64,000 bases of DNA, from NCBI GenBank assembly GCA_001600615.1, contig BCKK01000005.1:1141559-1205558 (forward strand), read 5' to 3'. The position numbers and the translations under genes were made by a program. Numbering within the stretch: the stretch's first letter is position 1; each line of letters starts with the position of its first letter. The notes under the pieces were generated by a model. That model had not been told where the DNA came from and searched no databases. It saw only the letters and a list, made by a program, of their open reading frames with translations. The DNA comes from Dioszegia crocea (Eukaryota > Basidiomycota > Tremellomycetes > Tremellales > Bulleribasidiaceae). Shown here one piece after another: positions 54,912-64,000 of this stretch.

Positions 54912-57900
54912 CTACCCCTCCTTCTCCCTAGTAGGAATATCCAACCCACCCTTCTCCCCCTGTTCCTCCACACCAGCCGGCGTAATCTCCTCATAAAACC
55001 TCCTCAACGCCTCCTTATCCGCACAAAACCTCTCCAGTTCCTGCCTAAGCAAACGTGCCTCTTCACCCCTCCCCAACCGCTGCAACGGCGCCATGGGATA
55101 ACTATCCCCATTCGCGCCTGTGCCTGACCGCCCCGTTCCTCTACCCGGCGAATTGATGTAAAGCCGATTATCAGCCCACAAAAACCCTTCCATCTCTCCT
55201 ACACACTGCACCAGGGCCAATCCTGACTTGTGACAGAATTGAGAATAGTCAAATCCGCCTGTATGGTCTGATCGGTACAGATACTCCACTTCTACCGTCT
55301 CGGGGTATCTGTCTCGGCCTTCGACATCGAGCACAAATCCGAATTTTTCGGTAAGGATCTTGTACTCGAACCAATTTGCAATGTTTCCGGTTGATTGGTC
55401 GGGTGATGTTTGACGCAGACGGGCGGCAAGGTCAGGGATGAAGGGAGGATCGAGAGCGAGGGGGATAGGGATAGGGGCGCGGTAGGCTGATCGACTAGTA
55501 ATGTCCTTGATTTGCTCAACGGGAGCTTCGATAAATCGAAGTCCGAACCGTTCGGCCTGAGCGGCACATTTCGCCCGGAGCTCATCGAGCAGTCCAGCAG
55601 TCACGCCGAGCCAGTTCAACTCGAAGTGAAGCCTAAAGTCAGTAATGCCCTTAGCAGAAACTTACGCATTCCGAGCATTATGGATGATATCCGCATGGAG
55701 AATAGCAACCTCGGCTCTATCAGAGCGCTTGAGCGGGTCAAGATCAATGACGATACTCTGGCTCATCCTAATTTTCCGACGTTTCCAATTCCCAGCTGCG
55801 AGTTGAGCGATAGGTGCCTGGGCACCCTGCGAAGAAGAGTAAGGCGAAGTGGATAATTTCGCATGACGCTCAATGACATCTTGGGGATCTTGTCGTTGGC
55901 TCGACGAGCTGGCTTCACCATTGAACCACTGGAGGACGCGTCGGTTTTTAGCATTCTTGTCGTAGCCCGGTCGAAGGCGGTAGTAGAAATGACCATAGTT
56001 GTAGAATGCGTGTGCGCCAGTGACGTGTTCTAATATCAGCGAAGGTCTGGGGGACAACTCACCAATTAGGCCCTTGTCGAATAATGATCGACCCCATTCG
56101 GCCGCTTGCTCAATCGTCTTGATATCCTCAAATGTCTTGAGTAACCACTCGCAAAATTGTTCACCGGTGAATGAATCTTCATGGACCGAGACTGGGATTA
56201 GCGCCATCCCAACGAAAGGACTTACAATGCCACCATCTATCCCGAATCACAAGCCCATTCCTCGCTTTACACATCATTTCTCCAACGCCCGCCAGTGTCA
56301 TTCCCTCAATCCTCTTGCCCCGTTCAAACACCTCTTCATTCCTAAACATGCGCTCTCGTTCCGCCATGAGTCCTTCATCCAATACACACGCCGACGGATC
56401 CCAAGTCGTCGAAATGAGCTTGAGCGGTTTCTCATCTTTACCCCGAAGAGTATTGCCGCCCAGATGGAAAGCGGCCGAATTGGAACTTGAAGTTCGTTTC
56501 AGGCAATGTTTATTGAAGACATCAACAACGCGGTAGGCTCCCTCCATGAGCACTTCGTATTGCTCGAAATGGTCGCCTTTGGGCATGATGGCGGATATGT
56601 TGTGAAGGGGGTCTTTACCGGATGGAATGAGGATATAGCGCGTTCGCCAATATTGAATCTTTTCATTCAGGTCGAGTTCGTCCCCGTTGATTAGACGATC
56701 GAGGTAGTTGAAACCAAGCTTAGATTCGATATTCTACATTAGCGCAAGTTGTAATGTAAACTCACTGGATAACTAAACTTGGCATCGACAAGTCCAAACC
56801 CCCTCATCTGTGCCGGCCAGACCAGACATTGATACTTGACAGCTTCCATGTCATACTTCAACCTCCGCACAAACTTCTGCACTGTCACGCTTTGTTTCTG
56901 CGTATCGCAGCTGAGTCGGTGGATGTGATGGTTGAGCAAAAGGTAAATGACGCTATCGGGATCACGGAGCGCTTCGCTCGCCCCGCCAATCTTCAAATCG
57001 TCCGCCATCGAATCACCAGACGCGAGGATCTTGCGATGGGCTACTCGGCCAAGCTCGGCCGTCCGCCTCTCGGTATCGTGCGGAAGGACAATGTATTGGA
57101 AGTTTTCTGTATTCAGCTTTGGTAGACAACGAACTCACGAGTCAATCGCTGAGAGGCCATTTCGCGCATGACGGCCAGGGCGAGGTTGGCAGAGGCGACG
57201 TCCGGTCTAATAAGGAATGACACCTGATCCGAGAAACAGGCAATCTCGTACGAGTTGACTTCGTAAAAGTCTGAAATCTCCCTGGGCGTGGGTAGATAAT
57301 CCGTCGTTAACGGCAAACAGGCCGGAGCGCAAAGACTCGTCCATTTCATCAAATGAGAATTTGCCGTATCGGACATGGTGATTGGCCGGATATGCTGCCA
57401 TCTCCTACCCTCCAGAACGGCCGGATCGACATTATCCCGAGGGTTACAAGGATTTACAGTGACGTGTCGACTTGCCCTGCCAAGGTCGGCAGACCGGCCC
57501 CAGGAATCACCGGGTGAGCGAGAAGAGTGGGTAAGGAATTTGACGGAATTCCGAAGAGATTTCGTAATCTCGTCTTCGGGCGGAGCGCGGGGTCGGGGAG
57601 CAATAGGTAGAGGTTGAGTGATGGTGCTGTGTTTGTCTTTGTGTGGGGAGGGTGTAGGCGGTTGAATTTCGACGGCGCCAGGGACTGGCATGGCAGTGAT
57701 GCGCGGTACTACAGGAGAGGACGGGCCGCTCACTTCTCCCGTAGGCGAAATAATCGACACATCCTGCCGGCCTACAGTCTCCGCTGCGGCAGCAGGGAAA
57801 CTGGGCTGAGACCTGCCGCCAAAAGCGCCGAATAGCCAATTGGGACCAAATCGCCCCGCAAATGAAGCCTTGCTGGATTGGTTTCGGAGGCGCTTGCCAG

Positions 57901-60611
57901 GTGTGACGCGGGGTGTGGATTGTCCAGAGCCGTGCTCCGTAGTCGTATTATCGGCGCCGCCGGCGGAGGCGGTAGGTGTGTGAGAGGGGGATGCTGAGCG
58001 AAGAGTGGTCGATCGCGCTCGGCTCATCATGGATAAAGAAGACGGAGCGGGTGATGCCGCTCTCAATTCCGTACGATGTAGATCGAGGGGATCTGGATTA
58101 TCGTCGAGTGCTCTGTGTGTCTTGGCGGGCGACCAACCGATAGTCAGATTCGTAGGTGAATGCGCCGTAGATTTGATGGGGAACTCGTCCAACGATGACC
58201 GATGAGCAGACCCCCTCTCCGCCGTCTCCTGCTGCATCAAAGCAACCAACCGAGCAGACTGATAACTCGCCACAAGGCTCGATGGTTTGCTCTCCTCTAA
58301 AGTCGGCGGGGACAATCTTGCCGATAGCCCCAATGAATCCTCCTTCTTCCCACCGTCAAAAATCGCCGAATCGAAGTCTTCCCTCATCTTTTTGCGCTCC
58401 TCCGCCGTCATGGCCCGGAGCTGCCGCGAAGTATCCTCAGCGTCAAGCAAGGGGATGGTGACAGTTGTGAGATTATGATCGAGGATACCGAGCATTTGGA
58501 TTTCGTACATTTTGCACCGGGGGATGAACCGGTCGTCTCGGAATGGCTTGTCGGCTGTGCGGGAATAGAATGAAGCATTTACCCATTTAGGTATTGCTAT
58601 AGTCAGCTCAGGTTGGGCAAGGGCTCACAGTAGCAATCTGCCAATTCTACATCTGTAGCGCTGGAGAGGTGGGCATCGAAGTATAAGAGGTCGGGCGTGG
58701 CCACTCCGGCTTTACCTCCCCCGTCTTTGGCTATGGGCCTTTTGGAGACGTAGCTGAATAACGGAACGCTGTGGAGGGGCATCTTGGTCAGGCAGACCAG
58801 ATCGAGGCTAATCCCATGATCGACCATGCGTTCCGTCGTGAGGCGTAGGAGGTTTTTATCAACTGCGAAATGACCCGTCCCGGGAGAGATGACCGTCAAG
58901 TTCAGACCCGTTCGAGAGAGATCGCGATCAATGTGGTGTTCGTCGAAAGGGTTCAGAGCAAGATTGACAGCTTCAAGGACGTTCCCATCGTAAGCCTACC
59001 ATCAGCGCCTTCCTGAGCTCAGACTCACAAAGCTCCAACCCCCCAGAATCCGCTTGGGCACCACGTCATTCCCCTCTTCACTCTCCATCAGACCTAAATG
59101 AAAATCCATCAATATCTCCTTCTCGCTCCGCTCCAATCTCTGCTTAATCTCAGGTAACGCCTGCACCCAGTCCGTCCGCCTTTCAAAGTCAAAGATGACC
59201 CTGAAGAAGTCCTTGCACCATTTCCCGTTGGAATCTTTATGTAGACCAACAGTGAGGTTGTGTTTTTCCATGTATGATACGCAGTTTGGATGATATATGA
59301 CGCGGCCGAAGAGGATGATGGTGACGAGATGTGAGGCGGAGCTTTTACCCCAGCGCGCAAAGAGGTCGGGGAGAAAGCCTGCGTCAGCCGTACCCGAAGC
59401 TAAGACCTACTGTGAACAACTTTTTCGTAATACCTCTCTCCGTCTTCATCAAATTGCCACGTCTCTTCGCAGAGCTGAATGAAGATGTACACCTGCGCAC
59501 TCCGACTGCGGTATATAGTTTTGGACTTGCTCGTGACGATGCCGCTAGAGTATCGATCACCTCCTCGCCATATCGCGTGAACTTCCGCTCGTATGGCTCC
59601 ACCGGCAAGGTTGATCTTCTCGCCGACGTGGATGGTGTGTCCCTCGAGTGACATGCCCAAACGCCACATATCGGCTCGACCGAGGTATTGCGAAAAGCGG
59701 AGTTCAAAGTGGTCAATGTGCGCTGGACTGGGATCGGCAAGCTAGACATCAGCCATGTCCGACTTAGGACTCACTCTGATGATCTCAACATCTGACCTAT
59801 GCTGCAGTCTAAAGGCCGTCGCGACAGAATCAGGCACCTGTATCTGATTCAAAGGGACATTTGGCGAATCCTCCGCCGCACGAAACACATATCCATCCCT
59901 TCCCAAGTATTTTGGTACACCCTTCAATGCCTCTCCGCCCGTCCTAGGTGCATTCTCCTCGCCCTTTAGTTTTGGTGCAGGTGCCCGCCTTATCCGCCGG
60001 ATCTCGAGGTAATCGCCGGGTCTGACGCGAAAGGCCAACGAGGTGTGATTGAAGTGCACTGCCGAAAGCGGCGTGGAGGATGATGTGGAGGGCAGGGGTG
60101 ATGGCTGACTGACGCCTGATGTGCCGGAGGGCTTGTACGTGTATAGCGCAAGAGTGGCGCGTTCGAGGGGATACAGTCCGTCGTCCGGATTATCAATACT
60201 CGCTCGGAGCGGATGATCTCGATAGTCCGTGGTGGGCGAAGTGGAAGTTCGGACGGTATGCGGTGAGGAAGCCAATTTGGGGTAGCTGGGAGAAGGGACA
60301 GATAATGGTGGAGGACGATGTTTGGACGGTCCAGCTTGAATAGTATAGAGAGCTTTGACAGCTGCTGTATCTGCTCCGCCTACAGTGCTGCCTGATGCGG
60401 AGCGGAATTTGGCAGCTGCAGGAGCAATGACAGTCGAGGCATGGCTGGCTTTGCGCTCTGTGCTGGTTGAGCCGGAAGGCCGAGTAGATGTCAGAGTGGA
60501 GGATCGCGTACGATTGCCAGTTGGCCGGGCTGGCGAAGTGGGCGCTGGCAATTAGCTCTGGGCCGTTTGAGGGCGATATAGACACTCACGTCGACCATGG
60601 TTCACAGACAT
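54912..60611 (-). CDS. IML1: Iml1/DEPDC5, subunit of GATOR1/SEACIT
   Basis: The catalytic GAP-complex subunit that restrains TORC1 on the vacuole when amino acids are scarce. The ATG at 60611 gives [20 protein letters not shown] after splicing of the first intron. It continues with [107 protein letters not shown] and [13 protein letters not shown], all Iml1 landmarks. A long low-complexity region follows (about 57500-58400). The C-terminal half has a DEP domain at about 55960-56200 ([34 protein letters not shown]) and the ending [40 protein letters not shown], stop 54912. About fifteen introns; protein about 1600 residues. Confidence 0.92.
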
Positions 60612-61272
60612 CCTCGCTAGTCGATCGTCCTCGGTCTGTTGCAGAGCTGACGGCTACCGCAGATGGCTAGGAGTCGCCATATTGATTGGCATCTATAATC
60701 TACGAGGATTGTATGAGTCTTGTACCGCAGCAATAGAGGCCCAGGGCCGGCGAAGAAGTTCCGGGGCATCTATGGACCACCGTATAGCTGACGTAAGAAG
60801 GCCACATTCCGCCGTGCCTGGCGTGCCGGAGTCCGACGGAGCGAATTAGCCGCGTACACAAAGCCTCCTCCTTCGCATCCGCACTCACACATACCCTTCC
60901 CCAGACTCCTGTCGCGTCCCTTTTCGCTATGGATGCCCTTTTCCGAACCTTTGGGCAAAATAAGACGCTGTGTTTCAAGGGAGTCAATCCTAGTCTATCA
61001 GTCCAAGGAGGCGGGGGAAAGGGCCTGCTGCTTCGCCAGATCGTTTAAGTTTCCGCTCGCTTGTCCTTTTGCGATCGAGCTACATGAAAAACATTCCGTA
61101 TGACGGTCGACGAGGAGTGTGAAAGGACACCTTCGACCTCGGGCATGTTATTACACGACGGCCTCGACTCTCCGCGCGGTCAAGGGTGAGATCTATAGAT
61201 AAGCTTACCTTACTCCGACCCGCCTGCCAGCTCAATCCCTTCAATTACCACCAGTACTTGCACTATCCTAAG
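60612..61272. promoter_or_regulatory. Divergent intergenic region IML1 (-) / membrane protein (+)
   Basis: 661 bp between start codons. No TATA box or palindrome was identified. It carries a few short minus-strand ORFs that lack family features. Confidence 0.4.
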
Positions 61273-62821
61273 ATGTCAGCTACTAAAGATCTTCTGATGG
61301 AAGCGATCGCAGACAAGATGATGCACTCTGATAAAGGGCTTTCCATCATGCCCTTCTTCGTTGGGTGAGTCTCACCTATTCCACACTAATATACTCGCTG
61401 ACTTTACAGTGGTTTTGTCGATAGCATGATGATGGGCATTCTCATCTCTCAAATCTTCACCTATTGGCAGTTTGTCAAAAAGGACAGAGCGTACATTGTT
61501 GCTGCAGTGGTGAGTCTGATAGCGCACCTTTCCAGATCACTGCTAAATGGTATAGTTCCTGGTAGCGACCATTACCGCCATAGCTTCAGTGATGTAAGTT
61601 CGGGACCTGGTCACTGCTGACTTCTAGTATACTATTATGGACCCTGAACCTATACGTATGGAATTTTGGGCTATATATTCCGTTTTTGAAGACGAGTTGT
61701 ATGTACTTTTCATCCTTTACGGAGGTGGTCCGTAGCTAATGAAGCAGTCCTGGTGAGATACGCATCCACTGAGATCGCCACGATCCTAGTAGTACAGGTG
61801 AGCTTTAAGCCTATACCACTTGCCAATTTGCTGACCTCCCAGGCGTTCTACATTGACCGAGCGTGTCGTCTGTGGCGTCACTGGTGGCCGGCAGCACTGA
61901 TGGCTCCCTGCGCGTGAGTCTAGGTCGTCCCGCTACGAGTGCCAAAGCTGACTAGGCTGCAGGCTGACCAGCGCTGTACTAGGCAGTGGAGCTGTTCACT
62001 TCATATCGACACACGACATGTTCGGCCCGGAATTCGTTGATGATAACCGAATTAGAAACCTGATGTACGGCTGGGTAAGTTCCATACAAGTCAATTGCTG
62101 ACATTCCAGCTCAGTTTCGTTCTTGCCACCGACTTCTTGATCACCGTCATTATTGCCTGTGGCTTATTCCGAATCAAGACGGAATACATCTCCACCATCT
62201 CGATATTGCGCCGAGCGCTCATGTGAGTAGAGCTTATGTAGCGAAGAGGAGTAGCGCTGACTAATAGTCGCTGTTTCGAGACTCAAACTCCTGCTTTGAT
62301 CTCGTGAGTCTCTCATCTTCGTCACATGCTTCAGTTGCTGAGAATAGATCTGCAGTCTGCCTCATCATGTGGAACAAGAAGTTCGACGTTGTCCTTGGCT
62401 TCATGTAAGACCTGACCACGGCACGCGCTAATAGCAGTATGGTCCAGTCCAAAATCTTCTCATTGGGCTTGTTGATCACTTTGAACCTCCGCGCAGGTCT
62501 AGCATCATCCGTGACTACTTCCACCCTTACAGAGCGCAAATCGGTGAGTCAGGCTTGAGCGCTTGAGCAAAGGAGATGGCTAGTCGCTAATGGCAAGACA
62601 TCGACATACCCCATGAATCACATATCGTCAGATCAACGCGAAGGTCATTCAGTAAGTGATCTCTTCATTCCGTGCCCATTTCAGTGCTGATGTGTAGAAA
62701 CTCGATGGGCCAGACTGGCACTACTCTAGCCGAGCCGACAAACAGGAGGATCTTGAATCTGCACATGAGACGCAGCACGGATCGACCACACGGCTCAATA
62801 CTGTGACCTATCAGTCCTAAT
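61273..62821 (+). CDS. DUF6534-like multi-pass membrane protein, copy 1
   Basis: A basidiomycete-type membrane protein of unknown role. The start at 61273 gives MSATKDLLMEAIADKMMHSD, and the first exon ends FFVG. Introns of about 50 nt separate the spans: GGFVDSMMMGILISQIFTYW, IVAAVVFLVATITAIASV, ASTEIATILVVQAFYIDRAC, ALMAPCALTSAVLGSGAVHF and LSFVLATDFLITVIIACGLF. The conserved core then reads ISTISILRRALI, FETQTPALISSAVCLIMWN, and MVQSKIFSLGLLITLNLRAG, the last two being family hallmarks. It ends in a hydrophilic tail SADKQEDLESA-like, stop 62821. I expect about seven spans. A paralogue lies downstream in the same orientation. A sensing or receptor-like role is guesswork. Confidence 0.75.
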
Positions 62822-63496
62822 GTCCATGTTTGTGTGTGCGATGTGTAGCTTTATCTCGGGCGATTGCATCTGGTGAGATGGGTGGATATATGGAGTGCTC
62901 TGCAGCAGAAGCATGCACAAGCGGTTTTATAGTACATGTATGATGGCTGCTCCTTCGTCTGTCGGCAAGAGTTCAGGGCACTGGCCCGACGGACTCCGAC
63001 GGAGACGGACCGAGGATAATTAGGCTTTCGGCGCTGGATCTCTCGCCACACACACACACACAACCACACCCAATCCCAAAGCCCTCCCTTTCGGTATCAG
63101 TGTACCTTTACTTGCCCTTCCGATATTCGGCAGCTGATCTTGAGTGTCCCTGTGCGGCTGTGTGTCGAGATCAAAGGATGGACGGGGCCAAACGACCCCT
63201 TCCGCCTCTCGATATAGATCTCGTCCGTGTCAAAGCGAATCTACGCCGAAAGCATATACGACGCTTGACGATTGAGTTGGACAAACGAACACAAGGACGT
63301 CCTGTCGGTGACTATCCGAATGCATACCTTCCAGTACCCCACACGCAATAATTAACTATCTCTCACACGCTAGCTGCTTATCCACCACCTTGGCAAAGCC
63401 ATTGACAGGGTATGTAAGGCGATAACAACGCAGGCGTTCGCTCTATATCCTCAGCAGAACCTCCCTGCTCGCCACTATCCTCTAAAATCGCACAAT
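62822..63496. other. Spacer between the two DUF6534-like genes, with a CA repeat
   Basis: 675 bp. It holds the 3' side of copy 1, a CA run (63047-63062) and the promoter of copy 2. An ORF from 63100 to 63351 lacks an ATG near its start and was not accepted as a gene, although its C-terminal part from ATG 63178 is open. Confidence 0.4.
63047..63062. repeat. (CA)n microsatellite
   Basis: Eight CA units, about 435 bp upstream of the second membrane-protein gene. Confidence 0.85.
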
Positions 63497-64000
63497 ATGT
63501 CAACTCCAACCGCTCAAGATCTCATAACCGAAGCGATTGCCGCGCGGGTAGTAGGCACCAACAGAGGACTAGGGATGTTGCCATACTTCATATGGTGAGT
63601 ACAGGAGTACCTGTCGGTCCGAATTCGAGCTGACCATCAGTGGTTACCTCGATAGTATGATGATGGGTCTTGTTGTTGCTCAAGCCTTCACTTACTGGCG
63701 CTTTGTAAGGGGCGACAAAAGGCACATTGTTGCTGCAGTCGTAGGTCCGACCAGCGTCTCGGCCATCAATTTGCTTACGGCCAGTTCCTCGTCGTTGTGC
63801 TCTCTGCCATTGCATCGACGATGTAATTCGACTGGTCCAGGACGCGCTGACGGCCAGTATACTGTTATGGCTACTAGACCTATTCGTATGGAGCTTCGGC
63901 ACATATTCTACATTCCTCTCCACGAAATGTAAGCCCTGTCCATAAGCCACATGCGCAGAATGAGCCTTAGCTGACCACAAAGGGGTAGTGCGACACGCGT
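63497..64000 (+). CDS. DUF6534-like multi-pass membrane protein, copy 2, cut by window end
   Basis: The start at 63497 gives MSTPTAQDLITEAIAARVVG, then GLGMLPYFI; after an intron (gtgagt to gaccatcag) CGYLDSMMMGLVVAQAFTYW and GDKRHIVAAVV follow, matching copy 1 segment by segment (MMMG, QxFTYW, IVAAVV). A further exon reads YTVMATRPIRMEL, again as in copy 1 (YTIMDPEPIRMEF). The introns sit at the same positions, so the two genes come from a tandem duplication. Two frames compete for the segment between IVAAVV and YTVM. The gene runs off the right end of the window, so the C-terminal half is missing. Confidence 0.75.

Noticed and set aside
63100..63351. An 83-codon plus-strand ORF before the second membrane-protein gene
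   Set aside because: It opens with GTG; the first ATG is at 63178 and leaves 57 codons with no family features. It lies in the promoter of copy 2.
1..64000. tRNA, rRNA, transposon, CRISPR or prophage features
   Set aside because: No GGTTCGAATC-type tRNA arm, no long inverted or direct repeats, and no reverse transcriptase, integrase or transposase motifs were seen.

Overview
The window is nuclear DNA from a fungus, most probably a basidiomycete of the Tremellomycetes (relatives of Cryptococcus, Kwoniella and Tremella). The reasons are the dense packing of genes on both strands, several introns of about 45-60 nt in nearly every gene, a strong RCTGAY branch-point motif (often AGCTGAC) just before the 3' splice site, and a pair of multi-pass membrane proteins of the basidiomycete DUF6534 type. 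The genus assignment is an inference. I see no rRNA, tRNA, CRISPR array, transposon or plasmid feature. Three ambiguous bases (22038, 22044, 41226) lie inside genes, so isolated frame breaks may be assembly errors.

Layout. 0.1-2.5 kb: F-box/WD40 protein (-) with a suspicious in-frame TGA. 3.0-4.6 kb: aldo/keto reductase (-). 4.9-5.2 kb: a tiny RAMP4/Ysy6 membrane protein (+), found from its exons. 5.4-13.1 kb: Rab escort protein MRS6 (-), SEC66 (+) and the TRAPP subunit TRS85/TRAPPC8 (-). With YSY6 this puts four secretory-pathway genes side by side. 13.6-18.5 kb: three head-to-tail copies of an unrecognised F-box-like family (-), the third frameshifted. 19.3-22.7 kb: gamma-tubulin complex protein SPC98/GCP3 (-). 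23.5-25.4 kb: class I methyltransferase (+) with a 7-nt exon. 25.6-27.35 kb: OCH1-type mannosyltransferase (-). 27.7-29.0 kb: TIM21 (-). 29.2-31.4 kb: chaperonin subunit CCT1 (+), sharing a TCACGTGA-bearing promoter with TIM21.

31.8-32.4 kb: small F-box-like ORF (-). 32.7-37.5 kb: mismatch-repair ATPase MSH3 (+), whose PCNA-binding motif is assembled across the first intron. 37.7-41.9 kb: nucleolar POL5/MYBBP1A (-). 42.4-44.8 kb: CDC25 phosphatase (-), followed by the largest intergenic space (about 2.2 kb). 46.95-47.5 kb: plasma-membrane proteolipid PMP3 (+), four small exons. 48.4-51.4 kb: an unrecognised disordered protein with a C-terminal SUMO-interaction-like motif (+). 51.9-53.3 kb: GATA zinc-finger factor (-). 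53.9-54.7 kb: ZCCHC10-like zinc-knuckle/RS protein (+). 54.9-60.6 kb: GATOR1/SEACIT subunit IML1 (-). 61.3-64.0 kb: two tandem DUF6534-like membrane proteins (+), the second cut by the window end.

Most genes are housekeeping: secretion (YSY6, MRS6, SEC66, TRS85, OCH1), mitochondrial import (TIM21), folding (CCT1), genome maintenance and cell cycle (MSH3, CDC25, SPC98), ribosome biogenesis (POL5) and nutrient signalling (IML1). No clear new multi-gene system is visible. The most unusual material is the F-box-like tandem array, the extreme short-exon architecture and the orphan disordered protein. Exon borders were read by eye from splice motifs and frame continuity. Outer coordinates of well-known genes are firm; internal and 5' borders are less so where stated.
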